This document shows, in pieces, positions 1 through 8,785 of a stretch of DNA of 64,000 bases (within the stretch, counting starts at the first letter, position 1; every line of letters begins with the position of its first letter). The stretch is taken from NCBI GenBank assembly GCA_050946115.1, contig JBMNUF010000005.1:87424-151423 (forward strand), in the 5' to 3' direction. The position numbers were made by a program, and so were the translations under genes. The notes beneath the pieces were generated by a model. It worked only from the letters and a program-made list of their open reading frames with translations. It was not told where the DNA came from and ran no database searches. Origin of the DNA: CAYFRC01 sp050946115 (GTDB taxonomy: Bacteria > Bacillota > Clostridia > Christensenellales > Aristaeellaceae).

Positions 1-672
1 GTTGAGATCGGTCTCCTCGGCAAACGCCTTGGCCGCGATCTCCCGCTTTTCGACCGCCACGTGCCTGCCCTTTGCCATGCCCGGCATCATGACGTATTTC
101 ATCATGTCCTTTTCATAGGGCAGTGCGCCGACATCCTCGCGTTCCCCCTCGTTCACGAGCGAACGGGCATGGGAAATGCGCGTCGTCGTGCGCACCATGA
201 CGGGCGTATCGAACCTTTCGCTCAGGGAAAACGCCATTTTCGTAAAGAGCCTGCACTCCTCGCTGTCCGCAGGCTCCAGCATCGGAACGTGCGCGCTTCT
301 GGCGTAGAACCTGGAATCCTGCTCGTTCTGCGAAGAATGCATCGCGGGATCATCCGCACACACGATCACGACGCCCGCGCGCACGCCCGTATAGGCCAGG
401 GTAAACAGCGGATCGGCACATACGTTTACGCCCACGTGTTTCATGCAGGTCATCGCCCTGACGCCCGCCGTGCCGGCGCCCGCCGCCACCTCGAGCGCGA
501 CCTTTTCGTTTACCGCCCACTGCGTCGCAACATCCGTATATTTTGCCATGCTTTCCGTGATTTCGGTGGAAGGCGTGCCCGGATAGGAAGATACGACGCG
601 GACGCCGCCCTCCCACGCACCCCGTGCGATCGCCTCGTTGCCCAGCATAAGCCGTTTTTCCATATTCGCCAT
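1..672 (-). CDS. iorA: Indolepyruvate:ferredoxin oxidoreductase alpha subunit (5' part)
   Basis: The frame stays open from an ATG at 672 to the window edge, giving the first 224 residues of a protein that is about 600 residues long in this family. The N-terminus (MANMEKRLMLGNEAIARGAW, then VVSSYPGTPSTEI and the EVAAGAGTAG stretch) matches the pyrimidine-binding domain of IorA, which uses TPP and ferredoxin to oxidise arylpyruvates from aromatic amino acids to aryl-acyl-CoA in the cytoplasm of anaerobes. An AAGGGGG ribosome-binding site lies about 8 nt before the ATG and a near-consensus promoter is further upstream. The Fe-S C-terminal region and iorB would lie off the left edge. Identification is by recalled family motifs. 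Confidence 0.85.
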   Translation of the reverse strand, partial: MANMEKRLMLGNEAIARGAWEGGVRVVSSYPGTPSTEITESMAKYTDVATQWAVNEKVALEVAAGAGTAGVRAMTCMKHVGVNVCADPLFTLAYTGVRAGVVIVCADDPAMHSSQNEQDSRFYARSAHVPMLEPADSEECRLFTKMAFSLSERFDTPVMVRTTTRISHARSLVNEGEREDVGALPYEKDMMKYVMMPGMAKGRHVAVEKREIAAKAFAEETDLN

Positions 673-715
673 AGCGCAGCCCCCTTGACAAAAATACTTT
701 CCCTATAACTATCGT

Positions 716-744
716 ATTATACAGCATCCCGCATTAAGTTTCAA
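716..744 (-). promoter_or_regulatory. Sigma-A promoter for iorA
   Basis: On the minus strand TTGAAA (744-739) and TATAAT (721-716) are separated by 17 nt. The iorA ATG is about 45 nt downstream of the -10 box. The scpB promoter diverges from the same intergenic region. Confidence 0.8.
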
Positions 745-773
745 AGCACAGAATGTTAGTTGTTCTATGCGGC

Positions 774-803
774 TTGCAAACTGCCCCCGTCCTATGCTAC
801 AAT
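774..803 (+). promoter_or_regulatory. Probable promoter for scpB
   Basis: TTGCAA (774-779) and TACAAT (798-803) are 18 nt apart, 27 nt before the scpB ATG. A GGGGAGGG ribosome-binding site (813-820) follows. Confidence 0.6.
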
Positions 804-830
804 ACATAGCATGGGGAGGGTTGCGTTCCT

Positions 831-1355
831 ATGAATCAGAGCGAAATATCGGCGATTTTGGAGGCCATTCTGTTTGTGGCGGGCGATCCCGTGCCGATAG
901 ACGAAGTTGCCCACGCGCTGAATCTCACGGAAGGCGAAATGGAGGAATGCGCGGCAAAACTCGCGGATCATCTGGATCTGGAAAACCGCGGCATTCGGCT
1001 CAACCGATTCGGAAAGAGTTTGCAGCTTTCGATCCGCCCCGAATACGCCCCCTACGTCGAGCAGCTCCTGCAGCCTATCCGGCAGCAGTCGCTGTCCGCC
1101 GCCGTCATGGAGACGCTGTCCATCGTCGCGTACCGCCAGCCGGTCACGAAGACGGACATCGAGCAGATTCGCGGCGTCAAGTGCGACTATTCGATACAGC
1201 TCCTCCAAAAGCGCGGGCTCATCCAAGAGGCAGGTCGGCGGGAGACGCTGGGGCGCCCCATCCTCTACGCCACGACCGAGGATTTCCTGCGGTACTTCGG
1301 CATAGAAAGCCTTGAAATGCTCCCAAAACGCGACGATTTCCCCTTGCAGGCGTAA
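831..1355 (+). CDS. scpB: Segregation and condensation protein B
   Basis: A 174-residue protein of typical ScpB length with two winged-helix domains. The landmarks are ILEAILFVAGDPV near the N-terminus, METLSIVAYRQPVTKTDIEQIRGV in the centre and LLQKRGLIQEAGRRETLGRP towards the end. ScpB dimers bind ScpA and the SMC ATPase to form the condensin-like complex that organises and segregates the nucleoid. scpA is not next to it here; instead PHP, VanW and Nudix genes follow closely, so it heads a mixed operon. The start is set by the GGGGAGGG Shine-Dalgarno sequence 10 nt upstream. Confidence 0.93.
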   Translation: MNQSEISAILEAILFVAGDPVPIDEVAHALNLTEGEMEECAAKLADHLDLENRGIRLNRFGKSLQLSIRPEYAPYVEQLLQPIRQQSLSAAVMETLSIVAYRQPVTKTDIEQIRGVKCDYSIQLLQKRGLIQEAGRRETLGRPILYATTEDFLRYFGIESLEMLPKRDDFPLQA

Positions 1356-1400
1356 CATTTGCCTGCTATTATAAGAAACTACGCTTCCCCGGAGGAACCC

Positions 1401-2249
1401 ATGCTGATAGACCTGCACCTGCACTCGACCGCCTCGGACGGCCTGCTCTCCCCAAGTGCGCTCATGGAACAATGCCACGCGAAGGGGCTTTCCTGCGTCG
1501 CGCTGACGGATCACGACACGCTCGCGGGCGTAAAAGAAGCCATGGAGGCAGCGTCCCTTTTCGGCATGCACATGATCCCGGGCGTGGAGCTCTCGACCGA
1601 CGACCCGCAGGAACTGCATATACTGGGTTACGGCATCAAGGACATCGATTCTATGGAGCGCGTGCTCTCGCGCATGCGGGAAGCGCGCCGCAAAAGGCTG
1701 TATACCATCTGCGAAAAGCTGCGCGCGGCAGGCATCGGGCTGGACCCCGAGAAGATCGAGGCGGACGCGGGAAGTACCGTGGGCCGCCCGCACGTCGCGC
1801 GGGCTCTGCTCGAGGCGGGCTATGTTTCGAGCGTGAAGGAGGCGTTTTCGCGATTTCTCGCGCCCGGAAAATGCGGATACGCGGCGCGCGAAAAGCTGGA
1901 CAGCGCGGAGGCGATCCGCATCATCCATGCATCCGGCGGCATCGCGGTGCTCGCCCACCCGTCGATCTCCATCCGCAACAGCTTTACCCTGCCCGAGCGC
2001 GTGAAGGCACTGCGCCTCGCGCGGCTGGACGGGCTCGAGGCGCACCACCTGCGCCACACCCCCGCGCAGCGGCGGAGTTTGGACAGGCTCGCGCGCTCCA
2101 TGGGGCTGTATGTGACGGGCGGCAGCGACTACCACGGCGGCGACGAAAGCCTGCTCGCCGCGGGCATGGAAAATTGGACGGAAAAAGAAAAGGACTACCG
2201 ACGGCTGATCCGCGCGATCGGCGCAAAATTCCCGGAGGAACACACATGA
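1401..2249 (+). CDS. PHP-domain metal-dependent phosphoesterase (TrpH/RNase AM type)
   Basis: A 282-residue PHP-fold protein. The N-terminal metal motif HLHSTASDG, the DHDT motif (about residues 41-44), the PGVELS strand, VLAHPS and the C-terminal GGSDYHG supply the usual metal-binding His/Asp set. Relatives hydrolyse 3',5'-bisphosphonucleotides or trim RNA 5' ends exonucleolytically; the exact substrate is not readable here. An upstream in-frame ATG at 1359 exists, but GGAGGA 5 nt before the ATG at 1401 and the family N-terminus (MLIDLHLHS) favour the later start. Its stop overlaps the ATG of the VanW gene (ATGA), suggesting translational coupling. Confidence 0.85.
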   Translation: MLIDLHLHSTASDGLLSPSALMEQCHAKGLSCVALTDHDTLAGVKEAMEAASLFGMHMIPGVELSTDDPQELHILGYGIKDIDSMERVLSRMREARRKRLYTICEKLRAAGIGLDPEKIEADAGSTVGRPHVARALLEAGYVSSVKEAFSRFLAPGKCGYAAREKLDSAEAIRIIHASGGIAVLAHPSISIRNSFTLPERVKALRLARLDGLEAHHLRHTPAQRRSLDRLARSMGLYVTGGSDYHGGDESLLAAGMENWTEKEKDYRRLIRAIGAKFPEEHT

Positions 2250-3685
2250 GCTCAATAAGGCAACAGCGAACAAGGCGCAGCAAAAAGGCGCTCGCGCGGC
2301 AGAAAATACGGGAAACGCTATCCCTTTTGCTCGCGGCAGGCGCGGTGCTGCTCGTCATATGGATCATCCTGCGCGCGACGACGGGCGTCGGCAGCACGCC
2401 CCCGATCGACACCTTCTGCGACGGCGTATATGTAAACGGCATCTCCATGGGGGGATATACGTATGAAGAAGGCTATGCCGCCGTCGAGCAGCATGTAAAC
2501 GAAAGGCTGCACGCCGAAATCACCCTCTCCTTTGAGGGCAAGACATGGAAGCTCACCCCCGCGATGCTGGGCGCGAGCATGTCCTTTCAGACGCAGGTCT
2601 CCTACGCGTGGAACTTCGGCCACGTCGGCACAAACGCCGAGCGCAGGGCGCAGCTCGAGGAACTGAAAGAAGAAAATATCGAGTTTAATAGCACGCTCGT
2701 GTACGACGAGGAGCGGCTCGACGAATTCATCGAAAACGTCAAATCGGAAATCGACATCGCGCCCGTGGAGGCGACGGTCGTGGTCGGTGCGGACGAAATA
2801 CTCTCCGTCACCGAATCGAAAAACGGCAGGCGCATCGACGGCGACGCGCTCAAGGCGCAGATTCAGGAGCTGATCGTCGAGGGCGGCGCGTCCGATATTG
2901 CGCTCGCCGCGCAGCTGTGGGAGCCCGAGAGCAGCACCGAAACGGCGGTCGCGGGCACGTCCCTCATCACCTCGGTGAAGACGGTCACCGCAAAATCCTC
3001 TTCCAACCGCATCAAGAACATCAAGCGCGCGCTCAAGCCGTTTGACGGATTTGAATTGAAGCCCGGTGCGCAGCTCAATTTCAACGCCATCGTCGGCAAG
3101 CGCACGCTGGAAAACGGCTTTTACGAATCGGTCGAATTCGCCGGAACCGATGTCGTCGAAGGCATCGGCGGCGGCACCTGCCAGGCGTCGACGACGCTGT
3201 ATCAGGCATGCCTCAAGGCGGGGCTCACCGTCATCGACCGTTCGCCCCACACCATGCGCGTGGGCTATACACAGCCCTCTTTGGACGCAGCGGTCTCCGA
3301 CCGCGGAAAGAACCTGATCGTGCAAAACGATCTGGGGCACTCCGTGTACTTCTATACCTCCGTCGATACCGAGCGCGCCGAGGTCAAGGTCTACGGCATG
3401 CCGAGCCAGTATATCATCGAACTGGAATTTGAGATCACGCAGGACAACATCGTCGCCAAAGGCTATAAGACCAAGCCCGATACGGACGGGAAATACGTCT
3501 ACTACACGACAGATACGCCCGTCCTCTACGAGGAGGGCAAATTCGGCTGCCGCAGCCGCGGCTACCGCGTATACTTCAACGCGCAGACGGGCGAAGAGGT
3601 GGACAGGCAGCTTTTGTCCACGGACTACTACTACCCGACGCAGTCCACGTTCTGGGTCGGCGTGCACTCGCCCGATGCATGGTGA
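2246..3685 (+). CDS. VanW family, membrane-anchored peptidoglycan-binding-like protein
   Basis: A 479-residue protein with a basic N-terminus, one transmembrane segment (about residues 25-45) and a long extracytoplasmic part. The first half resembles the YoaR/PG_binding_4 repeats that often precede VanW. The last 200 residues carry the VanW signature IGGGTCQASTTLYQACLKAG followed by HTMRVGYTQPSLDAAVSDRGKNL. The biochemical role of VanW is not established; it is found near vancomycin-resistance genes and in many Firmicutes without them. The ATG overlaps the PHP stop codon and a GGAGGA site lies 6 nt upstream. Confidence 0.85.
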   Translation: MSSIRQQRTRRSKKALARQKIRETLSLLLAAGAVLLVIWIILRATTGVGSTPPIDTFCDGVYVNGISMGGYTYEEGYAAVEQHVNERLHAEITLSFEGKTWKLTPAMLGASMSFQTQVSYAWNFGHVGTNAERRAQLEELKEENIEFNSTLVYDEERLDEFIENVKSEIDIAPVEATVVVGADEILSVTESKNGRRIDGDALKAQIQELIVEGGASDIALAAQLWEPESSTETAVAGTSLITSVKTVTAKSSSNRIKNIKRALKPFDGFELKPGAQLNFNAIVGKRTLENGFYESVEFAGTDVVEGIGGGTCQASTTLYQACLKAGLTVIDRSPHTMRVGYTQPSLDAAVSDRGKNLIVQNDLGHSVYFYTSVDTERAEVKVYGMPSQYIIELEFEITQDNIVAKGYKTKPDTDGKYVYYTTDTPVLYEEGKFGCRSRGYRVYFNAQTGEEVDRQLLSTDYYYPTQSTFWVGVHSPDAW

Positions 3686-4253
3686 ATATATCGCCGCTTT
3701 TGAAGGCTTCCAGCCGCTGACGGATGCCGAAAGCGGCGACAAGGCGGCGATTTTGCGCCTGCTGCAAGCGTTCGGGGCAAGCGTCCTTTCGCGGGAAAAC
3801 GGCATCGCGCACGTCACGGCATCCGCGTGGATTACGGACGAGGCGGGCGAACACATCGTCATGGCGTACCACAACATCTACCGCTCGTGGGCGTGGATCG
3901 GCGGGCACGCGGACGGCGAGGCGGACCTTGCGCGCGTGGCGCTGCGCGAAGCCGAGGAGGAAACGGGGCTTTCGTGCAGGCTATTTTCGGAGCGCCCCAT
4001 ATCCATAGAGCTCTTGCCCGTCGCCGCGCACGTGCGAAGGGGGCAATATGTCGCGGCGCACCTGCACATCAACGCGACTTATCATCTGATCGCGGATTTG
4101 CACGAAATCCCGCGCGCCGCGCCCGCGGAAAACAGCGCGGTAAAGTGGATTCCGGCGGAGGACGCGCTGCGCCTTTCCGGGGAAGAACATATGCTATCCG
4201 TTTACGAAAAGCTCTTGTCCCGCACGAAGACACAAAAGGGGGAAGACCCGTGA
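3675..4253 (+). CDS. Nudix hydrolase
   Basis: A 192-residue protein with a complete Nudix box, GHADGEADLARVALREAEEE followed by TGL, at about residues 76-98. It supplies the Gx5Ex7REUxEExGU metal and diphosphate site. The Nudix fold hydrolyses nucleoside diphosphates linked to another group; the substrate cannot be deduced. The ATG overlaps the last codons of the VanW gene, and its own TGA overlaps the GTG of the following dehydratase gene, so it belongs to a tightly packed operon. Confidence in the family is high, in any specific activity low. Confidence 0.85.
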   Translation: MHGEYIAAFEGFQPLTDAESGDKAAILRLLQAFGASVLSRENGIAHVTASAWITDEAGEHIVMAYHNIYRSWAWIGGHADGEADLARVALREAEEETGLSCRLFSERPISIELLPVAAHVRRGQYVAAHLHINATYHLIADLHEIPRAAPAENSAVKWIPAEDALRLSGEEHMLSVYEKLLSRTKTQKGEDP

Positions 4254-5398
4254 TCATCGAAAAAATCGAATTGTTCAAGGTGCCGCCGAGGTGGCTCTTC
4301 CTGAAGATGACGACGAAATCCGGCATCGTCGGCTGGGGCGAGCCCATCGTCGAGGGCAGGACGGACACCGTCGCCGCGTGCGTAAAGGAGATCGGCGCGC
4401 CGCTCATCGGAAAGCGCGCGGGCGATATCGAGGACGCATTCCAGATGCTCTACCGCACGGGCTTTTATCGCGGCGGCCCCATCCTGTCAAGCGCCATCTC
4501 CGGGCTGGAGCAGGCGATGTGGGACATCAAGGGCAAATTCCACGGCGTTCCCGTGTACGACCTTTTGGGCGGCAAGGTGCGCGACCGCATCCGCGTATAC
4601 CGCTGGATCGGCGGCGACAGGCCGAGCGATGTTGCAAACGCCGCAGAGGAAGCCGTTTCGCAGGGCTATTCCGCCGTCAAGATGAACGGCACGGACGAAA
4701 TGCGCTGGATCGATTCCTACGAAAAGTTGGATGAGACGGTCGAGCGCGTCGCGGCGATTCGCGAGCGCGTGGGGCGCAAGCTCGATATCGCCATAGACTT
4801 TCACGGGCGCGTCCACAAGACCATGGCGAAGATGCTCATGAAGAAGTTGGAGGCGTACGACCTTCTCTTCGTCGAGGAACCCGTGCTCTGCGAAAACGAG
4901 GAGCTCTTTTTGGAGCTCGCGCGCGCATCGAACATCCCGATCGCAACCGGCGAAAGGAATTACACGCGCTGGGGCTTTAAGTCCATGCTGCAAAAAGGCG
5001 GCGTGGACATCATCCAGCCGGATGTGAGCCACGCGGGCGGCATTTTGGAAACGCGCAAGATCGCCGCGATGGCGGAGGCGTTCGACGTCGCCGTCGCGTC
5101 GCACTGCCCGTTGGGCCCCATCGCGCTGGCATCGTGCCTGTAGGTGGATTTCTGCACGCCCAACGCCTTTTTGCAGGAGCAGAGCGCGGGCATCCACTAC
5201 AACGAGGGCTATGACCTTTTGAATTACCTGAAAAACCCGGACGTCTTCCTCTATAAGGACGGCTGCGCGGAACTTCCGACAAAGCCCGGCCTCGGTATCG
5301 AGATCGACGAGGAATATGTGCGGAAAATGGCAACTCGGGGGCACGACTGGCACAACCCCATCTGGAGAGACGCAGACGGCTGTATCGCGGAATGGTAA
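4250..5398 (+). pseudogene. dgoD: D-galactonate dehydratase-like enolase-superfamily gene with an in-frame TAG
   Basis: Read through the TAG at 5141-5143, this frame gives a full-length DgoD-like enzyme of 382 residues that would remove water from D-galactonate or a related sugar acid. Metal and catalytic landmarks are present: IDFHGRVHK, FVEEPV, GERNYTRWG, PDVSHAGGI and HCPLGPIALA. The TAG sits in ASCL*VDFCTPNAFLQEQS, where the family normally has glutamine (CAG), so one C-to-T change explains it. Without readthrough a 297-residue product lacking the C-terminal cap is made. The start is GTG overlapping the Nudix stop. Nonsense mutation, sequencing error and suppression are all possible. Confidence 0.8.
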
Positions 5399-5416
5399 CG
5401 GAAGGGATGATACGTT

Positions 5417-6862
5417 TTGGAAAGGACCTTTGATTGCGCCGTCATCGGCGCGGGGATCACGGGCTGCGCGATCGCGCGGCGGCTCTGTCTGTCGCATCGT
5501 TCGGTCGCGCTTTTGGATGCGTGCGAGGACGTCGCAATGGGCGCATCCCGCGCAAACAGCGCCATCGTACACGCGGGGTACGACTGTGCGCCGGGCTCTC
5601 TGCAGGCGCGTCTGAACGTAGAGGGCAATGTGATGTTCCCCGCGTGGTGTGAAGAGCTCGAGGTGCCGCTGCAGCGCATCGGCTCCTTAGTCGCCGCGTT
5701 CGGCGAGGCGGACGATGCGACCGTCCGCACACTGTACGAAAGGGGCGTAACAAACGGCGTTCCGGATATGCGGATCGTAAGCGGCGACGAAGCGCGCGAA
5801 ATCGAGCCGCAGCTGAGCGGAGACGTCACCTCCGCGCTTTGGGCGCCGACGGCCGGCATCACCTGCCCGTATCAGCTCACCATCGCCTGTTTTGAAAACG
5901 CCATGGCGAACGGGCTTGCGTGGTTCCCCGATACAGCCGTAACCTCGATCGAAGACGAGGGCGAGTATCTTCTGGTTCGCTCCGGCGAAAGGGCGATCCG
6001 CGCAAAATACGTCGTCAACGCGGCGGGCGTGTTCGCGGACGACGTGGCGCGTATGGTGAATGATGCGTCGTTTGCCATCATGCCGCGCAAGGGCGAATAC
6101 ATGCTGCTCGACCGCAGCGCCCCCAAGATAAGCACCGTCATCTTTCAGACGCCATCCAAGCTCGGCAAGGGCATCCTCGTCGCCCCCACCGTCGACGGCA
6201 ACAGCTTTGCAGGCCCCACCGCCGTCGACATGGAGGACAAATGCGATACCTCCGTCACGCAGGAGGGCATCGACCTTCTGACGCGCATGGCGAAAAAGAG
6301 CGTGCCCGGCTTCAACGCGCGCGGGGTCATCACCTCGTTTGCGGGCGTGCGGGCGCAGCCCTCCACGGGCGATTTCATCATCCGATACAGCGAAATACAG
6401 CCCAAAATGCTCCACGTGGCGGGCATCTGTTCGCCCGGGCTCACGTGCGCGCCCGCGATCGCGGAGGACATCGCGCTTTTGCTTTCCGAAAATGGCATGG
6501 ATACCGCCGTCCGCGAAGATGCGGTCAGGGTGCGAAGTGCCATCCCCGAATTCCGCCACATGACGGACGAGCAGCGCGAGCGGGCGATCGCGGAAAACCC
6601 GCTCTACGGCCGCGTAATCTGCCGCTGCGAAACGATTACCGAGGCGGAGATCGTCGAGGCGATTCGGCGCGGCGCGAGGAGCATCGACGGCGTAAAGCGG
6701 CGCACGCGCGCGGGCATGGGCAGGTGCCAGGGCGGCTTCTGCTCGCCGCGCGTGATGGAGATTTTGGTGCGCGAAACGGGCATCCCGGTAGAGCGCCTCA
6801 CCAAGTTCGGCGGCGGCTCATGGCTGGTACTGAACCAAGCGGACGAAAAGGAGGCGCAGTAG
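5417..6862 (+). CDS. GlpA-like FAD-dependent dehydrogenase with a BFD-type [2Fe-2S] domain
   Basis: A 481-residue protein. The N-terminal dinucleotide-binding motif IGAGITGCAIARRL opens a DAO-fold flavoprotein domain related to anaerobic glycerol-3-phosphate and L-2-hydroxyglutarate dehydrogenases. The C-terminal part (about residues 395-460) holds CRCETITEAEI and CQGGFCSPRV, the four cysteines of a BFD-like [2Fe-2S] domain. With the next two genes it forms the three-component set seen in many Clostridia and annotated as GlpA/GlpB-like plus DUF1667. Likely substrate: a 2-hydroxy acid or polyol phosphate, perhaps linked to the neighbouring dgoD. The start is a TTG; AAGGG lies about 10 nt upstream. 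Confidence 0.8.
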   Translation: MERTFDCAVIGAGITGCAIARRLCLSHRSVALLDACEDVAMGASRANSAIVHAGYDCAPGSLQARLNVEGNVMFPAWCEELEVPLQRIGSLVAAFGEADDATVRTLYERGVTNGVPDMRIVSGDEAREIEPQLSGDVTSALWAPTAGITCPYQLTIACFENAMANGLAWFPDTAVTSIEDEGEYLLVRSGERAIRAKYVVNAAGVFADDVARMVNDASFAIMPRKGEYMLLDRSAPKISTVIFQTPSKLGKGILVAPTVDGNSFAGPTAVDMEDKCDTSVTQEGIDLLTRMAKKSVPGFNARGVITSFAGVRAQPSTGDFIIRYSEIQPKMLHVAGICSPGLTCAPAIAEDIALLLSENGMDTAVREDAVRVRSAIPEFRHMTDEQRERAIAENPLYGRVICRCETITEAEIVEAIRRGARSIDGVKRRTRAGMGRCQGGFCSPRVMEILVRETGIPVERLTKFGGGSWLVLNQADEKEAQ

Positions 6863-6863
6863 C

Positions 6864-8117
6864 ATGGCGGCGGAACGCGACATCGTCATCATCGGCGGCG
6901 GCCCTGCGGGGCTTGCGGCAGCGCTTGCGGCGCGGGAGAGCGCGCCCGATGCCTCCATACTGATTTTGGAGCGCGATACGGAAACCGGCGGAATCCTGCG
7001 CCAGTGCATTCACAACGGCTTCGGGCTGCATTACTTCGGCGAGGAGCTGACGGGGCCGGAATACGCCGCGCGCTTCATCGAAAAGCTGGACGACGCGCGC
7101 ATCGAGGTGTGGACAGACACCATGGTATTGACGCTCTCGGAAGATCGCGTCGTCTCCTGCGTGAGCGTCGCGCACGGGCTCTCCTCGATCCGCGCCAAGG
7201 CCGTCGTCCTCGCGATGGGCTGCAGGGAGCGCACGCGCGGCGCGCTGAACATCCCCGGCACGCGTCCTGCGGGCGTATACACGGCGGGATGCGCGCAGCG
7301 GCTCGTGAACATGGAGGGGCTGATGCCTGGAACGCGCGCGGTCATTTTGGGCTCCGGCGACATCGGGCTGATCATGGCGCGCCGCCTCGCTTGGGAAGGC
7401 GCGAAGGTCGAACTCGTGGCGGAAATCATGCCCTATTCGAGCGGGCTCAACCGCAACATCGTCCAGTGCCTCGTGGATAACGAAATCCCCTTGAAGTTCA
7501 ACCACACGGTGACGAAGGTCCACGGACAAGAGCGTGTCGAAGCCGTGACCGTAGCGGAGGTGGACCCCGCGACGCGGCTTCCTGTCGCTGGCACCGAAGA
7601 AATCATCCCCTGCGACACGCTGCTTTTGTCCGTGGGCCTCATCCCCGAAAACGAACTCTCGCGCGAGGCGGGTATCGCGATGCACCCCGTGACCGGCGGC
7701 GCGGTCGTGGACGAAAACCGCGAGACGAATGTCCCCGGCGTTTTCGCCTGCGGAAACGTCCTGCACGTGCACGACCTCGTGGACAACGTTTCGGAAGAAG
7801 CGGCTCTCGCGGGGAAGGCCGCTGCGCGCTTTGCGCAGCGCGGCGAGGGGGAACGCTCGTATCGCGAGGTGAAGACGGGGCGCGGCGTGCGCTACGTCGT
7901 GCCGCAGCGCGTATCGCACGCGGCAACGGGCAAAATCGACCTCTATTTCCGCGTGGATGCGGCGTATAAGGGCGCGACGCTTTCCGTACAAAGCGGCGGC
8001 GAGGAGATCTTCCGCCGCAGAAAGCAGATCATGACGCCCGGCGAAATGGAAAAAGTGACCGTGGACGCGGATCGGATCGCGGAGGATCTGACCGTCGCGC
8101 TCGAAGGGGGAAAATGA
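6864..8117 (+). CDS. FAD/NAD(P)-binding oxidoreductase (GlpB/HcnB-like subunit)
   Basis: A 417-residue pyridine nucleotide-disulfide oxidoreductase-type protein. IIGGGPAGLAAALAA binds FAD near the N-terminus, VILGSGDIGLIMARRL at about residue 155 is the second Rossmann motif, and GVFACGNVLHVHDLVDN near residue 290 is the second FAD motif. MGCRERTRGALNIPGTRPAG is typical of the family partner of GlpA-like dehydrogenases. It probably passes electrons from the upstream flavoprotein to an acceptor. It starts 1 nt after the previous stop and its TGA overlaps the DUF1667 ATG. Confidence 0.82.
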   Translation: MAAERDIVIIGGGPAGLAAALAARESAPDASILILERDTETGGILRQCIHNGFGLHYFGEELTGPEYAARFIEKLDDARIEVWTDTMVLTLSEDRVVSCVSVAHGLSSIRAKAVVLAMGCRERTRGALNIPGTRPAGVYTAGCAQRLVNMEGLMPGTRAVILGSGDIGLIMARRLAWEGAKVELVAEIMPYSSGLNRNIVQCLVDNEIPLKFNHTVTKVHGQERVEAVTVAEVDPATRLPVAGTEEIIPCDTLLLSVGLIPENELSREAGIAMHPVTGGAVVDENRETNVPGVFACGNVLHVHDLVDNVSEEAALAGKAAARFAQRGEGERSYREVKTGRGVRYVVPQRVSHAATGKIDLYFRVDAAYKGATLSVQSGGEEIFRRRKQIMTPGEMEKVTVDADRIAEDLTVALEGGK

Positions 8118-8473
8118 GTATGCACGCACAGGAAATGACCTGCATCGTCTGCCCCATGGGCTGCCAAATGACCGTGACGGAAGAAAACGGCGCGATTTCC
8201 GTCTCCGGCAACGCCTGCAGGCGCGGCGAAAAGTACGGCATTCAGGAATACACAAAGCCCATGCGCACCGTGACGACGAGCATTCGGCTCAAAGGCGGCA
8301 AGCGCCCCGTCGTCTCCTGCAAGACGCGGGACCAAATCGCCAAGGGCGATATCCCCGCCGTCCTTTGCCGCTGCAAAAAAGCCCTCGCAACATCCCCGAT
8401 TAAAATCGGCGACGTCCTGATCGAAAACGCCGCAGGCACGGGCGTCGACATCGTCGCAACGAGCGACGCATAA
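8114..8473 (+). CDS. DUF1667 cysteine-rich protein
   Basis: A 119-residue protein. The N-terminal CIVCPMGCQMTV, a later NACRRG and the C-terminal VLCRCKKAL provide six conserved cysteines, which suggests a metal or Fe-S site. DUF1667 proteins almost always accompany GlpA/GlpB-like flavoprotein pairs, as here, so a role as the third electron-transfer subunit is inferred. The ATG overlaps the upstream stop (ATGA). This is the end of the operon; the next gene has its own promoter. Confidence 0.85.
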   Translation: MSMHAQEMTCIVCPMGCQMTVTEENGAISVSGNACRRGEKYGIQEYTKPMRTVTTSIRLKGGKRPVVSCKTRDQIAKGDIPAVLCRCKKALATSPIKIGDVLIENAAGTGVDIVATSDA

Positions 8474-8502
8474 GCGTCTTTCGCGAAAAGGGCAATTCGC
8501 GG

Positions 8503-8531
8503 TTGTATTTTCCCCGCAGGTAGGGTATAAT
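8503..8531 (+). promoter_or_regulatory. Promoter for the fmdB-like/murA pair
   Basis: TTGTAT (8503-8508) and TATAAT (8526-8531) with a 17-nt spacer, 34 nt before the zinc-ribbon gene start. Confidence 0.75.
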
Positions 8532-8565
8532 AAATATGGGTAACAATCCCCCGGAGGAACACTTC

Positions 8566-8772
8566 ATGCCAATGTACGAATTCAAATGCCGCAACTGCGG
8601 CAAAAACTTCGAGGAGCTCGTCTCCGTGAGCGGGCGGGATGCCGTTCGCTGCCCCGACTGCGGCGGCGAAGTCCAACGCGTATACGAGGGCGCCTGCGCC
8701 TTCGGCGCGAAAAAGGGCGGAAGCTCCTGCACCGGCAACTGCGAGCACTGCGCCGGTTGCCATCAATCCTGA
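8566..8772 (+). CDS. FmdB-family zinc-ribbon protein
   Basis: A 68-residue protein beginning MPMYEFKCRNCG. CRNCG and CPDCGG form the paired CxxC knuckles of the FmdB/CxxC_CxxC_SSSS putative regulatory family. The C-terminal tail is rich in Gly, Ser and Cys (CTGNCEHCAGC), which is common in this family. The function is not established. The ATG at 8566 lies 8 nt after a GGAGG site, so an upstream in-frame ATG at 8536 is unlikely. It precedes murA by 13 nt and probably shares its mRNA. Confidence 0.85.
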   Translation: MPMYEFKCRNCGKNFEELVSVSGRDAVRCPDCGGEVQRVYEGACAFGAKKGGSSCTGNCEHCAGCHQS

Positions 8773-8785
8773 GAGGAGCCTTGCT

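Noticed and set aside
350..727. Minus-strand open frame of 125 codons at the left edge
   Set aside because: It runs in a different frame from the clear iorA coding sequence and has low-complexity Arg/Gly composition typical of a shadow frame in GC-rich DNA.
792..2273. 493-codon minus-strand open frame opposite scpB and the PHP gene
   Set aside because: The plus strand encodes two recognisable proteins with good ribosome-binding sites; the antisense frame has no family motifs and is a GC-skew artefact.
4250..5398. TAG in dgoD as a pyrrolysine codon
   Set aside because: The family position is glutamine, not a methylamine-methyltransferase active site, and no pyl genes are seen; a C-to-T change is simpler.
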